Origin: Chaunax sp. Z400 | Taxonomy: Eukaryota; Chordata; Actinopteri; Lophiiformes; Chaunacidae | Length of the DNA stretch: 64,000 bases | NCBI GenBank assembly: GCA_037577475.1 | Contig: CM075183.1 | Location: 11,566,471 to 11,630,470, forward strand | Direction of reading: 5' to 3' | Part shown: one piece after another, positions 37,521-51,700 of the stretch | Position numbering within the stretch: the stretch's first letter is position 1 | Layout of the letters: every line of letters starts with the position of its first letter | Notes under the pieces: generated by a model | The model's input: the letters and a program-made list of their open reading frames with translations, nothing else | Told to the model about the DNA's origin: nothing | The model's database searches: none | Translations under genes and position numbers: made by a program

Positions 37521-40199
37521 AAATTGATGTGCGAGTATTTCATGCGCTCCTTTAACTCTATTATCATCTGTTTTAAACTGCTGCTCATTTTTAAAATTTC
37601 TTTGTACCGCATTGTTTGCCGATACGTATCACTTTTCCCTCACTCGTTTTGCAAAGACACTTGATGTATGAGATTTAATCTTTGAACACGAGACCATCAT
37701 TTGATATGAAACACTTCCACCATATGCCTGCAGTTCAACCTGACTTTCGAAGAGCGACGTTTATTTGATGCTAGACAGGGGTGATACATGGAGGAAAGAC
37801 ACGAAAGCGGCTCATCTCTTTCCATCTCTGCCTTTAATGGGTCAAAAGAGGGAAAAGAAAGAGAGGACGATTCAAAAGCAGTGAGAATAAGAAACACTGG
37901 AGTCATTTCTTTAAGTGTCTCTCTGTGTCTGCTGAAGGCCAGGGTTGTCTCTTGCCTCTCATTTGGCAGGCGGGTAGCGTCACTCCCTCTACTCACTCAT
38001 TCAGCGCTGTTTGGTACAGTGTTATATTGATAAATCTCCCACTTACCCCACAGAATAGGCGGATGAATCAGACAGTGTATGGCAGCATACGGACAGTTCT
38101 TCTCACTGTCACTGAGACTGCAGTTTGTAAGCCTGTAATGATCCATCAACAGTCTAAGGGAGAGGTCTGACAGGTTATTCCAGACACTATCAATCCAACG
38201 AAATTTAGCAGTAATGCAGGAAATGAATAACTTTCAGTGTAATCAAGGATGCTTATGCACATATATTAAATAGAGAGGGATTTCCATGCAGTGATGAACA
38301 ACTTGTCCCAGGTGAATAAACATCTAAAATGTCTTTAAAGTAGTTCTACTGTAATCTGTTTTCACTAGGCAAGAAATATTAACTATTCCATTCAGCAAGA
38401 ATAATTCATTTCAGCTAATTCACTCTCTTCCTTTAAATATATGGAAATTGAGGAATTATTTATATCAAAAGAGAGGAAGATTTGGAGCAGTTACTTGTTA
38501 AAGGGCTGCTCGACCTGTTTTACACATGAATATCAGATCATTAGTTAAGAAGGATATTATGCAGCCTGTTATTTGTCTTGTGTGATTTTTTTTTGGAGGA
38601 AAAAAGTAATGTTATCTCAGTTTTGGACAAGACAGAATGTCTGCATTACAAACTGGGGATGTGGAGTTTAAGATATGTGGGATCTAATGCAGCTGGCCTT
38701 GCTTGTGGTGCCTTAATAGGAAGCAAGATTTCCTTGTGATCCTTTATCACGAACTGTAAGTCTTCAAGTTTAGAGCCGTTATTTCCCAAAGTGATTTTGT
38801 CCATTTAGACTGTTTCATTGAAATATTCTATTTTAATTCTTAGAGGCCCCAAAAAAGTAAAATGTTACATTATTTTCACATTTATTTCTTAAGTTAGGAA
38901 ACATTAACATCCAGATGACCCCGAGTTAGGAAATATATCCCTTTAGTTACAGACTGGGAACCAATATACGTCTATAGACAGGTAAAAAACAATCTTTCCC
39001 TTTCCAGTAACTCATATGGAAACTTATGTATGGTAATTAATAGTCTGTTTGATCCTTTTTGAATTGTGCCATGAATCATAAAAATGATGTTTGTCACTTT
39101 AATTTTGCAACTTAAGAATCTGCTCATGTAGGCCATGTTGATAGCTGCAGCTGTGTGAAAGGAGAATTAGCTGCTTCCGTAAGATAGCTAGTAGTGTGGT
39201 GCTGGCTCTACAAGGTTTTGCGAGTGTTAAACAAAACAACATCACGTGCAACTGTTGGGTGTGTAGTTTTTCTAATTGTTACAGTCTTAAGGGCCAATCA
39301 CACAGATGCATCAGCTCTATATCTATATCAGGGGCCACTGCCATGAAGCTATTATGATGGACGATGCTACTATGAATTCCAGAAAGGTGGCAGATTGTTA
39401 CTATATTGACCCTAAATATTCATATGGAAGGCTTTTATGAAGCAGTGCAAGCTATGAAAAAAGTGTGTGTTAACAAACCCACCAGGGGTGTCTTAGGAAG
39501 CAATAAAAGGATGAACCTTGGTTTTGATTAGTTCTAGCCAAACAAACCATAAATCAGCTGATAGTTGTGATACATTTCTATGGTGTTATTTCTATTGAGT
39601 TACCCACAGGCACTGATATGTCCAGCCTAGGTGAAATATGGCTGTCAGGTTTGTTTTTTTAATATTTACGGAGGGTATTTTAGCCCCCAGCCAATAGCAC
39701 AGTGCCAGATTAATAACACTGATATACAATAGGAAGCTATGAAATCAGGACGGGCACCTCAGGGACCAGTCAAATTACAGCTGGGGACAGTGCCCCTCTG
39801 CCCCCCCCCCCTCGCCCCTGGATGATGCCTGTGCCTATGCCTGCCTATGATGAATTTGCATCACAGTATATATAAGTAAAATAAATGGTAAAATAAGATG
39901 TGGCTTTTCCTCAAACATGTTATTTGGGGCCAGCAACTTCATTTGGATGAAATTCCAAGTCCAAAATGCAGCATAGTCCAGCATAGGTAGATAAAAGTAC
40001 AAAACCACCTGTTAAACAGCACCAGAATGCAAGAAATGGCATCTACTCTGTTAAAATTTTTAATCTGGGAGGACCCCCAGACCCTTTAGTTTATCCCACT
40101 AATTTCTATGCATTCTACACCCATGGAGGGGGCATCTGCACCACTTGACCCCCGCTGCTGTGCTGGACACGGAGGCTGGTCAGTGCTCACATGCATCAT

Positions 40200-41060
40200 A
40201 ACACCGCCTGTGCAGTCGTGAAAACCGCCCTCCCCTGCATGCAACTACTAAACACTGGCGCAGCTGCATCTTCTCTGCGAGGACACAGGCGCAATTTTAA
40301 TCAGAAAACCTGACCCGACAAATCCGTCTGTTGTTGTGTTATGCGGGGCGCGCGTGCCACATATACTACTAATCCCCGCATCCTCAGGGAAGGACCATGA
40401 TTTCTGGGACGGTGTTTCCGGGGGGAAGGTGGCGCTGGGAACCTGTTGGAAATGACGGCCAAAGCAGGCGGATGGAAGCACGGGGATCGTAATAACAGTA
40501 AACTTAAAAGATAGCGAAGAAACTCCCTCGCATCACTTTGTGAAAGGGTGTGTGTCTTATTGTGCTATTTGACGGCTTTAGCCTGAAAGCTAATGATTTC
40601 ACTGACCCACCACTCGCAGGCTAATGAGACCAAAGCTGAGTGCATATGGATGTTTGAGTGTCTAGACTTTAGTGGTATTATGCGTTAGCGCGAGTGCGTT
40701 TATTTACGAGGATGTGTCTCTGCTTTCGTCGTCGCCGTGTCCACCTGTCCCGTTAGGTAGCATGCTAATTTGATAAAGCTAGTTGGATAATATTGGCTAA
40801 TAAAAAGAAAATTAGCTGACTGTGGCGAGGTACCACCCCGACCTTATCACTGCAAGTCAGACAGTCGATTAATACGATATCACAGGGGTCATGTATGTGT
40901 CTCATGCAGCTTAAACTATTACGAATTGTTTAATTAGCTAATGTACACTGTCAGACGGCAAGCTGGCTAGTTTGCTCGACTACTACTGTAGCTTAACGTT
41001 AGCAGCTAGGAGCACGCGAGCTGTTTGCTAATTGACCTAGTTAGGAGGGGCAGAGGCCAT
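40200..41060 (+). promoter_or_regulatory. CpG-rich promoter and 5' UTR of the tmem102/mb21d2-like gene
   Basis: CpG density rises sharply at about 40200-40760 and stays moderate to 41060, upstream of the first coding exon at 41947. The first, untranslated exon is presumably here and splices to the acceptor at 41946. Candidate donors exist (for example GTTAG|GTAGCA near 40756) but none can be chosen from sequence alone. Confidence 0.55.
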
Positions 41061-41473
41061 GTCATTCCACTCGGCTCAACTTTGTTTACGTTTTGCAACG
41101 TTTTACATTCAGATCACGCTGTTTTTCATTTTATCATTTAACTATGCAAACAAATAGTCAAATATTTTTAAACACTACCACGTACGATGGTGCCCTTTTA
41201 CTTAACACTGAATCGTTTAAGTCTCGTCCTAAAAATGCCACATATTACGTCCTGTAACAGTAAAACCACACATTTTAGTCCGCTTCTTTAATGGATGAAT
41301 CAAGCAGTTCAATCTTATTGGACATATAGGATACAAGACTGGTTAGAAGACAAGAAAAATATATTAAGTTTTCGCCAATGACCCGCATTAGTTGTAGGCT
41401 TATTTCTGAGAAAGGCAGTGGTTTAGCTGTGGATTCCTGTATTAACACTGAAGTCTCGGACAGTGTTGCCAGA

Positions 41474-41483
41474 TCTCGCGAGA
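41474..41483. promoter_or_regulatory. TCTCGCGAGA palindromic promoter motif
   Basis: This is the exact 10-bp palindrome TCTCGCGAGA, a known vertebrate CpG-promoter element associated with ZBTB33/Kaiso and TATA-less initiation. It lies 483 bases before the coding start and may mark an alternative or the main TSS. Confidence 0.5.
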
Positions 41484-41946
41484 GAAACAAACAAAAACAA
41501 CAACACTGGCTTTATTATTTTCTTTATGAGAGGCACAAACTGGGACTTCATACCTCTGAACAGTTTACTTGTGGCAGCTTAAGAGCCTACTTTTATGATG
41601 AGAATTAAAAGTCATGAGGGTGTGCAGCATCCTTGTCAGAATTGATGTTGTGTTTGACAAGTAGTCCTTTGTTAGGTCAAAAGAGATTAGTGGCACAATG
41701 CATGCCGTTATTAATGTTAATTGTTCCTTGTTTTGTGTTCCCACACAATTGTCCCACAAAGTCTCATGATTCACATGAGGCTGGAAGGCAAGGATGCAGG
41801 ACTAAAAACCTGAAGGCTGTCACTGTGGTGGCATGATTTATCCCGTGACCACTGTGTATGAAAATAGACTGCTGTGATATTAAAACGCTGAACATCTAGG
41901 CTACCAAACCTAAAACTATTTCTTTTTACTTGCCCTCACTCCTCAG

Positions 41947-42158
41947 GGTTGTAGAAATGGAGTCCCTGATGAGTGCGGTGGCACAGCGCTCCCCAGCCCC
42001 TGCAAAGAGGCTGTCAGAGGTGGACTTCCGGTCAGGGACCACTCTGGATACACTGTCATCCCAAGTGTCCGAGCTGGTACTCCTGGAACAGGGAGAGTTT
42101 GGAGACCAGACCGCCTTAGAGGTCCACACTGCCAAGGACTTCATCTTTAATATGTTAG
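41947..42158 (+). CDS. tmem102: tmem102/mb21d2-like first coding exon
   Basis: A CACTCCTCAG acceptor precedes 10 untranslated bases and ATG at 41957, which has G at -3 and G at +4 (good Kozak context). It encodes residues 1-67 plus the first base of codon 68 and ends before a GTATGT donor. The frame remains open back into the intron, so the start depends on the acceptor and on alignment of VDFRSG with MB21D2 LDFRSG. Confidence 0.92.
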
Positions 42159-45100
42159 GTATGTTCACAATCAAAACCCAGTGGATAATAGTGACTGCCA
42201 ATCATCTTCCTGTCTTCATACTTCCAACTGATATCTGATCATTTTGACTGAAGAATTTGTTACAAAGAACTCCTATGAAGGCTTTTAATTTAGTGTGGTG
42301 TGATATGATTATGAAGATGAGGGCGGTATGTTAATGCAGCCACACTGCAACCATTGTTCATATACAACTATATAATTGTGACGCCCAATTTCCTATTTTA
42401 CAGTCGACCATTTGGTGTTGGAATCAAAATCCTTTTTTAATTACCTGTTGTGACAAATGTAGTGGAATATGTTGCAGTGTGTTTTGGATGTTGGATAGCG
42501 ATAGCAATGTAACCAATAATAATAATAAGAATGTGTTATGGTATCATATATTTTTGATAGCAAAGATTTTAATCCAGTACAAGCTGGTAGGATATGTGTT
42601 TCATGGATTTTAATCAACTATTCATATACTGAATGCTTGGTGGATGTTTTGTGCATATCACATTGCATGCACAGATAACATCATGTGTGTATTAGTGGGT
42701 TTTGTGTGTGCGTGTGCAATCTTCTGTAGAGCTGCGAATTCTTTTGGGTGAGTGTTGGTGTAGATTCTCATTCATCCAGGTCATGGTAATCCTTGAAGGT
42801 TGAATCTGAAGCAACTGTTGAGGGTTTGAAAACGTTTCAACAGAACAAGCCTCGTCCTCCGTCAGATTCAACCTTCAAGGATTTTGGGTGAAATACAGCT
42901 TTACTTTGGTACTAATCAGATCCTATAATATGTTTTTCACTTTGTCAGATGAAACAAAACCACCCTGTTTTCATTGTTGCTGTCTATTCATTTCCCATTT
43001 TCCTTAGTATGGAGAAGGGCATGAATTTTTCACATTTTCAATGAATGTTTTATTTACCCAGGGTAGTGTTACTGGAAGTGATAAGCAATCTTACTTAGGA
43101 ACACACTCACACACCATTAGACACAGGCCCAATCCCAGTTCACCCCTTACCCCTGTCTCTGGCCAAATAGCTTAAGTTATAACGTTGTTTTAAGGCTGAT
43201 TTGTGCATTAGAGCGCCGCATCTTGACATATTTCCTCCTTTTGATGGCGTATGACACCCGAACTTTATCCCAGAGAGCAAACCATTGTCCAGATCACCTA
43301 AAAAAGACATGATTTACGGACATCGGTAATCGTCCCCATTTGAGTAAGAAGGAGTTTTGTATAAGTGTATTTTTGGACGCTATGTCAACTTTATCAGTAT
43401 GACCTGGAACAACATATCCAAGTTGTGTATGCGCCACAGCTTTATCATCCTCCTAACAGACTGGAAGAACAGCACCACTAAATAAAAGAACCCATCTTGC
43501 ATCTGCACTGTAATTGTTAAAGGTCGTCTTTTAAATAAATGAAAAAAACGGTATCGAACCGGCGATCACCCGCACTGCACGCCAGAGCAGAACCCCAAGC
43601 CCACAGAGAAGAATACTCCAGAGCATGTATGAAGCGCACAGTCTCTGTTGGAGCAGGAAGGCAAAGGAAGTGAAGAGTGTGCAAGATTAATCGTAATCTG
43701 TTTTTGTTATCGACGTGCTCCGGATAATGATTTGCTCACTGGGTAACTTGAGTTGCAGCGGCGAAGTTGCACGTTACCGCACCAACTGTCCAAGCAGTTG
43801 CCTCAACATGCAGTCAGCTGTAAACTAGTGCATCATGTTGTTTTTACTAGTCATACCTCTCTTTATGGGTTGAAACGCGATTGCAGTGGTGCATTTATAC
43901 AAATTGATGCCAAGGGGGAGATGGAAGTTAAAGGTCTAATGCTGACTCTGGGACGCCCTCATACACTGCTTTGTATTTGATCCGTATAGTTTTATTTTTC
44001 AGACTTGATTCTACTCATAGAATTTAACGTATAGCATCTTACTGGTTCTTCTGGACGTCTCACTTCCTGCAGAAATGCGGCGCCAAATTTAATATGGGCA
44101 AAAAGGACAAAGCTGCAGATTTCAGATTGAAAAAGGACGGGTCCTGGTTCTCTTTTACAGACCCGTTCTGTGACTCAGGTTGTGATGCAGTACAGTATGT
44201 GGCCCTGTGTGGATTGTAATGCTTTGAACTTGTGCCTTTTGTGTGTGTCTAAATTACATGTAGGCATTCAAGGACATCCTGCGTGTTACTCGACTCACTC
44301 TGTCATCCACATTTGCTGACTTTCAAGCTTATCTTGTACCACTGGGTGCTCGATAAGTCGGGCATTAAAAAACTTCAAATTGTCCCTGGCCTGCTTTTCC
44401 CGTTTCATTGCATCACCATATAAAACCATAGATTTCTTTTTTCCCCAACTTCTTTCCCCCCCCAACTTTTCTGAGCAGCTTCTCTGCCTGTTGCCTGTGT
44501 TTGGATTTCATTTTTCATGATTCTGGTTCAAACCCCTCTTCTTTTCTCTTTGTCTGCTCCCACTCTCTCTTGGTTGAGAGTCTCCCAGGAACTTGTTCAG
44601 TTTTCAGGCTGCTTTTTCCAACAAAATCACCAGTGGTTTGTGGGTATTCTCATACCCTGTGCCTCAACGCCTGCGGTGACAGCTCCGACTTTGAAAAGAG
44701 AGGGGGAAGAGAAAAGTTTGCCACTTTCAAATGAGGGAAGACGCATTTGTGTTGGTATGCAGTAGTAGCTGCATTAGGAACTGTGCGTTTCAAGCCCGCT
44801 CAGAGGTTGAAAGAAAGCCCTGAAAAGCAGATATTAGCCTGTCGATCGAATGGCCTTGTTATGACATGCCGGTGTGTTGGAGAAGACTAGTTGTAGCTGC
44901 ACAGTTGTATGCATGTGTATGTGTGGATTGTTGCTGAACATGACTACTCTAGTCTATTTTTTTCCCAGGTTTTTATCAAGTTTGAACTGCAGAGGGATCC
45001 CCACTGGGCTTCTTTTTTTTTTTTTTTGCACATTGTCAGGGAAAAGGAAAAGAGACTAAATTGGCACGCTCACAAGTGCACCCAGTGAATTTCTTCACAG

Positions 45101-45646
45101 TCCAACAGATCCAAGAGGAGACTCTTATTTACCCGCCATTTGAATGAACATTGTGTTTTGCCCTCAGGCAAACGTGGTGGTGGTGGGGGGCTACTGTATA
45201 CAGGCCTATCTTTTGAAAACCAAACGTTTGATGAAGGCAGAAATAAATCCACACTGCCAGAGAGGCAGAGGATAGGGTACGAAACCCAGACAAACCCCGA
45301 ACCCAAGTTTTCAGATCTTAAAGTTCGTTAGCCAGCTTGTGAGAGAGAATTAATTATTAATGAGTCATTCTCCTCGTGTGTTTGCACTAGATCGTCACTC
45401 TGTCCCACGGTGACCTCAACTTATTGCCTTCCTGTGGGGCTCCTTCCACCAGCCCCTTTTGTTCCCCCACCATTCTTCACACTCAGGCCATTTAGCTTGA
45501 TGCATGCTTTGGATTGAACGGTGATAAGTGGAGTTGGACAGAATCAACACCTGAGTGTGTTCCTGCCAAGTCGGGAGAGGCACCAAGTCAGGAGTTTACC
45601 TTGAGCTGTGATGAAAAATGAGAAGCAGACCAAACAAATCAAAGCC

Positions 45647-45710
<64 letters not shown>

Positions 45711-48700
45711 TGATGTTGCATGAGGGCCTGCATATTTATCAGCCCCCACCAGAGACTAGAGATTTTTTTCTGATATTGCTGTGGCTCCAAAATAATTAAT
45801 TTACAGTTGTTCCAAAACATGGGGATTGCAGTCGAACTATTTAATTGCCATAATTCCAGCTCTAAGTCAGCGTTTAAATATTATGGTCATTTTAAAATGT
45901 CACCAAAAAGGATTACATTAGTAGTAAGTCGTAGTAAGCTTTGCCTTAGGAAAATGGAATAATGCGTGTGCTATAGCCTGTAGATAAAATCTTTTATCAC
46001 TATATGTATTGCAATGAATGCCTGAAAAATCAACATACTTCATCACATTAATGCATTAACTGCAGTTCTGCTCAGACACAAAACATTGCAGCAATGATCC
46101 AATACAAACAGACATATTAAAGCTATTGCTACATTTTTCTTATCGTGGTGATTATATATTAATGTCATTAGACAAAATTGCGAGTTTTCCCACATAATTC
46201 CTGCAAAATTGGTTTCTTTTCCGTCTACTCTGTGACGCCCACAGTGCTGTTTTAGTTTATAGTGCAGCTCACATGGGATCAGGACCCCACATGGCTGCTT
46301 TGGCTGACTAATTTGTTGTTAATGCCCTGTTGGAAGCAAGATCCACGGCATTGTAATAGTAAATAACTGGAAATTCTGGATTTGATTAGTCAGGCTTAGT
46401 TAAGTTTTCCGCATAGACATACATATTTTTAACCTTTGATGGTGGCTGGTGCGAGTCTTTCAGCCCGGTGCTGAAACACTGTGCCAAGCAGCACAAATGA
46501 GTAAGTAAGCCTGTCATAAGTGATATCATTGTTGCTCAGTGACACTTTAATTTAGCACTTAGAGGCATTAAAGCTTGATTGGAAAAAGCCGGCGCATTAG
46601 TGAAAATGAAAGCAATACAAACGTCAGTTGATGTTAATTTGCCAGGTGACAAATCAAGCAACATCTGTCTGTGATTTAAACACAACAGAATGGCCACAGA
46701 CAGACATCACATCATTCTTTGTCTCTCATGCTGTCTAATTAAGTAGGAGTTAAAGAATATGGCATGTTCACTTAGAAGTGTTTTGACATCGCATGACACA
46801 TTATCTGCCGTGCTGCTCATTTTAATAACCAAGGCTGACATCGTGATTTTTTTCCCCCCGCCTCTCTCCTTATCACACTTCAAGTATTCCCGAGGCGAAG
46901 AGGGAGGAATGGTTGGCTTGATGCTGTCAGCTGATAACAGTCAGAATCACATGTGCAGACTAGAGCTGGCTAAGCTGCTGCTGCTGCTGATGCAAAAAAA
47001 ACCATTTAAAAGCTGAACTGTTTGCCACACACCTCACCGTTCACACGCTGACACTCGCCAGTTATTGTTGAACGTTTTTTCATAATGTATCTCGGAATGT
47101 TTGAGGGCTTTTTTTTTTAGTCTAATAAAAAAGAAACTAACATCACAAAATGTACAAAAATATATTATTACACCTATTGTCCTTAATAAACGTCGTCTGG
47201 GATCAAGTTTCTCCATCAAACTAAGACTAAAGTTAGATTAAATGCCTTATCAATTCATCGTAAAACACATTCATTGAAACTCATCAGGAAAAAAAAACCT
47301 AAACCATCTTTTAGTCTTTCCACCGTACCAATATTCACCAGCTCTGGTTTGGTTGAAATAAACCTGTAATTCATCATTTTTTGTCGCTGAGCAACATCTC
47401 ACTGATAAGCCACTATATTTGTCCCGTTACTCAACCCTAGCTTGTTACCTACTCACCCAGTGTGGCAGGAAATGCAAACAGAGACTTAGTTTTAGGCCCA
47501 AATTTTAAGTTGGGTAACAAACAAATATAAGATGATGTGTCCGTTACTAAATAACACAGGATTGATCTCTTAATAGGACTACCAGAGGTTTGGATCGGTT
47601 TTCCACAAACAACCAGGGCACCCTGCTGACCTAGAATGTCAAAATAAACATGCTTGTCTCTTTCAGTGATAATTGCCTGTCATGTAGCAGCACATGGTAT
47701 TTACAGTGTATTACCAGTAATGCAGCAGTAATGAGCTGGAAGACACTTCCTGCCTCCAGGCTGTCTGCATGTGGTTCAGACATACCTCATTTCTTGTTTT
47801 AAACACATTCACACACAGGTGTATGTATACTCACACCTGGCTCAGTGATCTAACGCCCCCCCCCCCCCAATCCCTTTCCAATCAGATTAAATTGGAGCTT
47901 CCCTTCCTCTATTTTTGAGCTAATCTCCTGCCTTGATATGAATCCATAAACAGTGAGCAGACAGAATGGCTTACCTTTCAGCCCCTGGGTTGTCTGGGAT
48001 TAATCCTGCTATTAGTGTACCAGGCAAGAGAAGCGCTAGTTTAACAGCGCTAATAACATCCAATTGACACTGCAGCAGTCGGGAGTATTTGTAATGGACT
48101 GAATTGCTCTTTTCGAGACGAGGCTGTTCTCTTAAGATTATTGTTATGGCACACTCTGTAGCTGTGTAAGAGTTTTATTGTCTGATATAACAGAGAGGTC
48201 ACACAGAGGTAGGGGATGTAACAAGTAGCACTGAGGTGACCTGAATCAAGAACCGTTTGAGAGGAGCTGAACCATGGTTGGGAGATGGAGGAGCAACAGG
48301 TTCAAGTTGTGCTTTTGTAAACACCATTCATAGGAAAAAGCATTGAGGGACCACATCTTTGCAAAGGACAGTCAAAAGGTTTGCAAAGATGTTGCACCAG
48401 TCGTGAAGGTGGTTTGTCTGATTTTAGAGTATTTCAACCTTCTTTATGAATTGGACCCTTGCAGCACGTTTTTCAAAGGAGTTGCTTAACAAATTAATTT
48501 CTGTCTTCAAAAGAGTGAGATCATAAAATTGAGTCCACTCTCATATGTGCCTGTCAGTATGAAACAACAACATGAAAACGAAGGAAGATGAGAAACTGGC
48601 GGCCTTTTGTAGTACTGCTAAAGCCACATTAAAATAACATGGACTCGCCTACGGAGAACCATCTCCTCCTGTCCTTACCTTTGCATCGAAGTATTGTTGT

Positions 48701-51700
48701 GTAGTAAATATAGTAGAAGTAGAAAAAGCTGTGGTGTAGAAGTAAAAGCCAGTTGAAGTAAAAGCTGTATTAATAGTAGTAGTAGTGCAATTTGTTGTAA
48801 TTAAAACTGTTGTGGTAGCGCAAGTAATAGCTTCACCTTCACTCCTCAGCTGCTGAAGGGTGTCCATAACGCGGGTGCACTCTTTTTACGGGGAGAAAAA
48901 AAATCTAAACGTCGCCAGTGTTCAATGAATGTTGGGATATGGTGGGCCGCAAAGGATCCAAAAGAAAGCATCCTCTGTGGCCCCGGAAAAAGGCCGCATA
49001 TGAGGGAGCCTTCAAGACGTGGTGGCCTTGTTGTGCTGGTGGGACGCATTCGGTCTTCGAAGGACACGGCCCCTGAATCCAGACACAGCTGTAGTCTGGT
49101 GCAGTCTGAAAAGCACAGCTTGACGCTGACCGCATAATGGTATATGGTCAACTATCTAGGACAAATGAGTCAAAAAATTAATCCAAAAGCACGTGATTAC
49201 TAGCTTTGTCTCTGACTCCGGCCCTATTTTTTTTCCTGCCATCCCCGTCTCAACCATCCTCTCCAGCAACCGCATAGAAGCCATCGGCTTATTTAGAGGG
49301 ATCCTATTTTCCGCAGAGATTTACAGAGCTATTTTCGGAGTCCATCAAACTGCAGGTGTGTGACAGAGTATTTTCTCTCCTCTCTGGCCGTGATGAGAGA
49401 GGAAGTCTTTTTCCCATGATGCCGCTGCTCTGCTTCGGGGGGGGGGGGTTCCCTCTGCAAAGTCACATTGTAGCTTCATTTTAAAAAGCCGGCAAGTCTG
49501 AATGCTCTCGTAGTCTGTGTGTTCGGGTGTAGGCGTGTTTCTTTTTCAACAAAGTGCAAGTATCGTTTTCTTATAGGTTCCTTTTTAGAGTTGTCCTCCA
49601 AAGCCTTGCAAAACCAATGTGACTATAAAACAGTGATAAAATGCAAGCAGTTCAATTCAAACACGGGGAACCTCACTGTCAGATGGCCTGTTTAATATGT
49701 AGGTCCATGCAGTTCAGTGTGTAATATCGCACATTAATGCACGGTACAGCATTATTAACAAAGACATAAACAGAGACATTAGACCTAACCTGCTGGGCTC
49801 AATATATTCAAGGGAAAGTCCTGCTATATAATATAATTCTTTTTAAGACCAGATTTCCCTTAAACCTCAGTTACCTTTGTCATAAAGAGGGTTGTTGCTA
49901 GTCCTTCTGGCTTTTAGGCTTCAAGATATCTTGCAGCCTCCTCGTCTGCACTAATTATGCATGTTAACTGGAATAAAGGTCATAGCAAAACCAGTTAAAT
50001 TCCTCTACATTTCATTAAGGAAAATACGTTTTAGATGTCATCAGTGGCTCCAGACCTTCCTGCTGTTTGTTGATAAGAGTTCAGAGTTTTTCATTGGTCC
50101 CTGATTGCAGCACAGACATGATTTTTGTAACCACAAAAGGGTTGGCTCATGGTTTACTGTAGAAAATGACAAGAACATGTCCTTTGTAAAGACGCTGAAC
50201 GACAGAGTAACCAATAGCCGTCAGAAAGTCGATTCACAGACGTGGAACTGGGTCTGGTCTGAAAGTAGTTCTTATCAGAAAACTCCCCTCTAATGGAAAT
50301 CTACATTCAAAGACATTTCTTACAGGATTAGTTTTAATCCGTGGCGGTGAAACCAGCCCTGGACTTTCTCCGTTCCAGCTCTATTCTCAGACTGTGCGTG
50401 TCTCGAGGAGTGTGTTCATGCGCGTCCATGCTTCCCTGGCAGATGCCCTGCAAAGCAGCATGCGACCGTCGAATTGAGGGTTTGGATTAAAAAGTAGAAT
50501 GTGTTCCTTGGAACAACCTCAAACTTCCCACTGCCAGCGTGGAGATTGGAGAGGCCTTGTTAATTGACACAGTTTTTCCTCTGCACTCTCCACTTTAACT
50601 GAAGACCCAGCTGAAGATATAAGACATTCTTTATTCTCTTTTTCAACACCTCCTTCCTCCCCCTCGCCTATTTGACCCAATTTATCAGTGTCGGATAAAA
50701 AGCAAACAAATCAGAGGAGTTGCCCTTTGGTCGGTGTCGGATTCATTCCTCCCTCTGACGCTGTCTTTTCCCTCTCTGTTTCTCTTTTAATCAGCCCATC
50801 CAGTGTTTTCCCCCTCTTTCTATCCCTATTTCTTCCTCTCAACAGTTTAGCGGATTTTAAAGTTCTGATAATTGATGTCATCGCAAAGACTCACCTCAGA
50901 TAGAAGAGGATGAATGAAGCCCCTTTTCCACTGTGTAGTACCAGCTCTACTCGGCTTTCTGCCGGTCGTTTTCCATTGCCGATGGTTACCTCCTCAGGGT
51001 GGATTGGGGCCACGCGATACTGCCGTGGCGTAGTCTTTAACGCGACACACACCTCTCGTGATCCTATCATCAGCTGTTTAAGACAGGAACGTCTGCACCT
51101 CCTCAATGTAGCGGCCGCACTAAATAAAAGTTACGGTTGCTAGAGTTGCTTCGCTGTTTGGTCAATGCCCGGCTGCCACACTCAATCAGCTGGTACTATG
51201 CAGTGGAAAGGTGGCTTTAGTATGTGTGCATAATATGTGCATTCCATTTTAAATCACTGTGAGATCATCAGTTGTTGTGCCATTGCACTTTGGGCATAGC
51301 AGATACTATAGTGATGTCACCATGATGGTGAAACTCGGACCAGCTTCATGCCAAATGACGTTGTACCACCTAATTCCTTGGAAACCTTCTGCTAGCATTT
51401 GGAATCATGTGTTTATTATCCATAGTTTGAGTCATCAACAACAATATGAACCTCCATTTTCCATAATGAAGGTTCCAGATTAATCTTTTGTCTAGATATA
51501 ACCAATCACGGAGGTCATCACATATGTTGTCTAACTCTCATTGGCAGAGGTAATATAAAGAACAATGTGTCTCATTTTTTTAGAATGGTAATATTATACA
51601 TTTAGTTGTAATTTTTTATTTTTTATGTTAATTTTTTTTTTTACATTCTGTGAATGATGACAAATCATTTGAGGCAGTGCATGAAAGTCATTTTCCACAT

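Larger units (their letters stand above)
30670..40199. other. Intergenic region between tmem256 and the tmem102/mb21d2-like gene
   Basis: This gene-free interval is loaded with old transposable elements: LINE pieces at 30955 and 37165, Tc1 at 31229, others at 33340, 33580 and 35330. A minus-strand open frame at 31661-31900 (79 aa) is not recognised. The remaining DNA is AT-rich without visible coding exons. A C run occurs near 39802. Confidence 0.6.

Noticed and set aside
1..41946. Neuroligin 2 coding exons expected from human gene order
   Set aside because: I looked for cholinesterase-like exon motifs (for example the GVPYATPP and NQSEDCLYLN regions) on both strands in the translated frames and saw none. 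The gene is absent here, outside the window, or represented only by untranslated exons.
43546..43600. B-box-like GGTTCGATACC on the minus strand, possible tRNA or SINE
   Set aside because: No A-box at a suitable distance, no cloverleaf and no recognisable SINE body.
45651..45708. CRISPR-like or tandem-array signal
   Set aside because: It is a plain dinucleotide microsatellite with no spacers; the genome is vertebrate.
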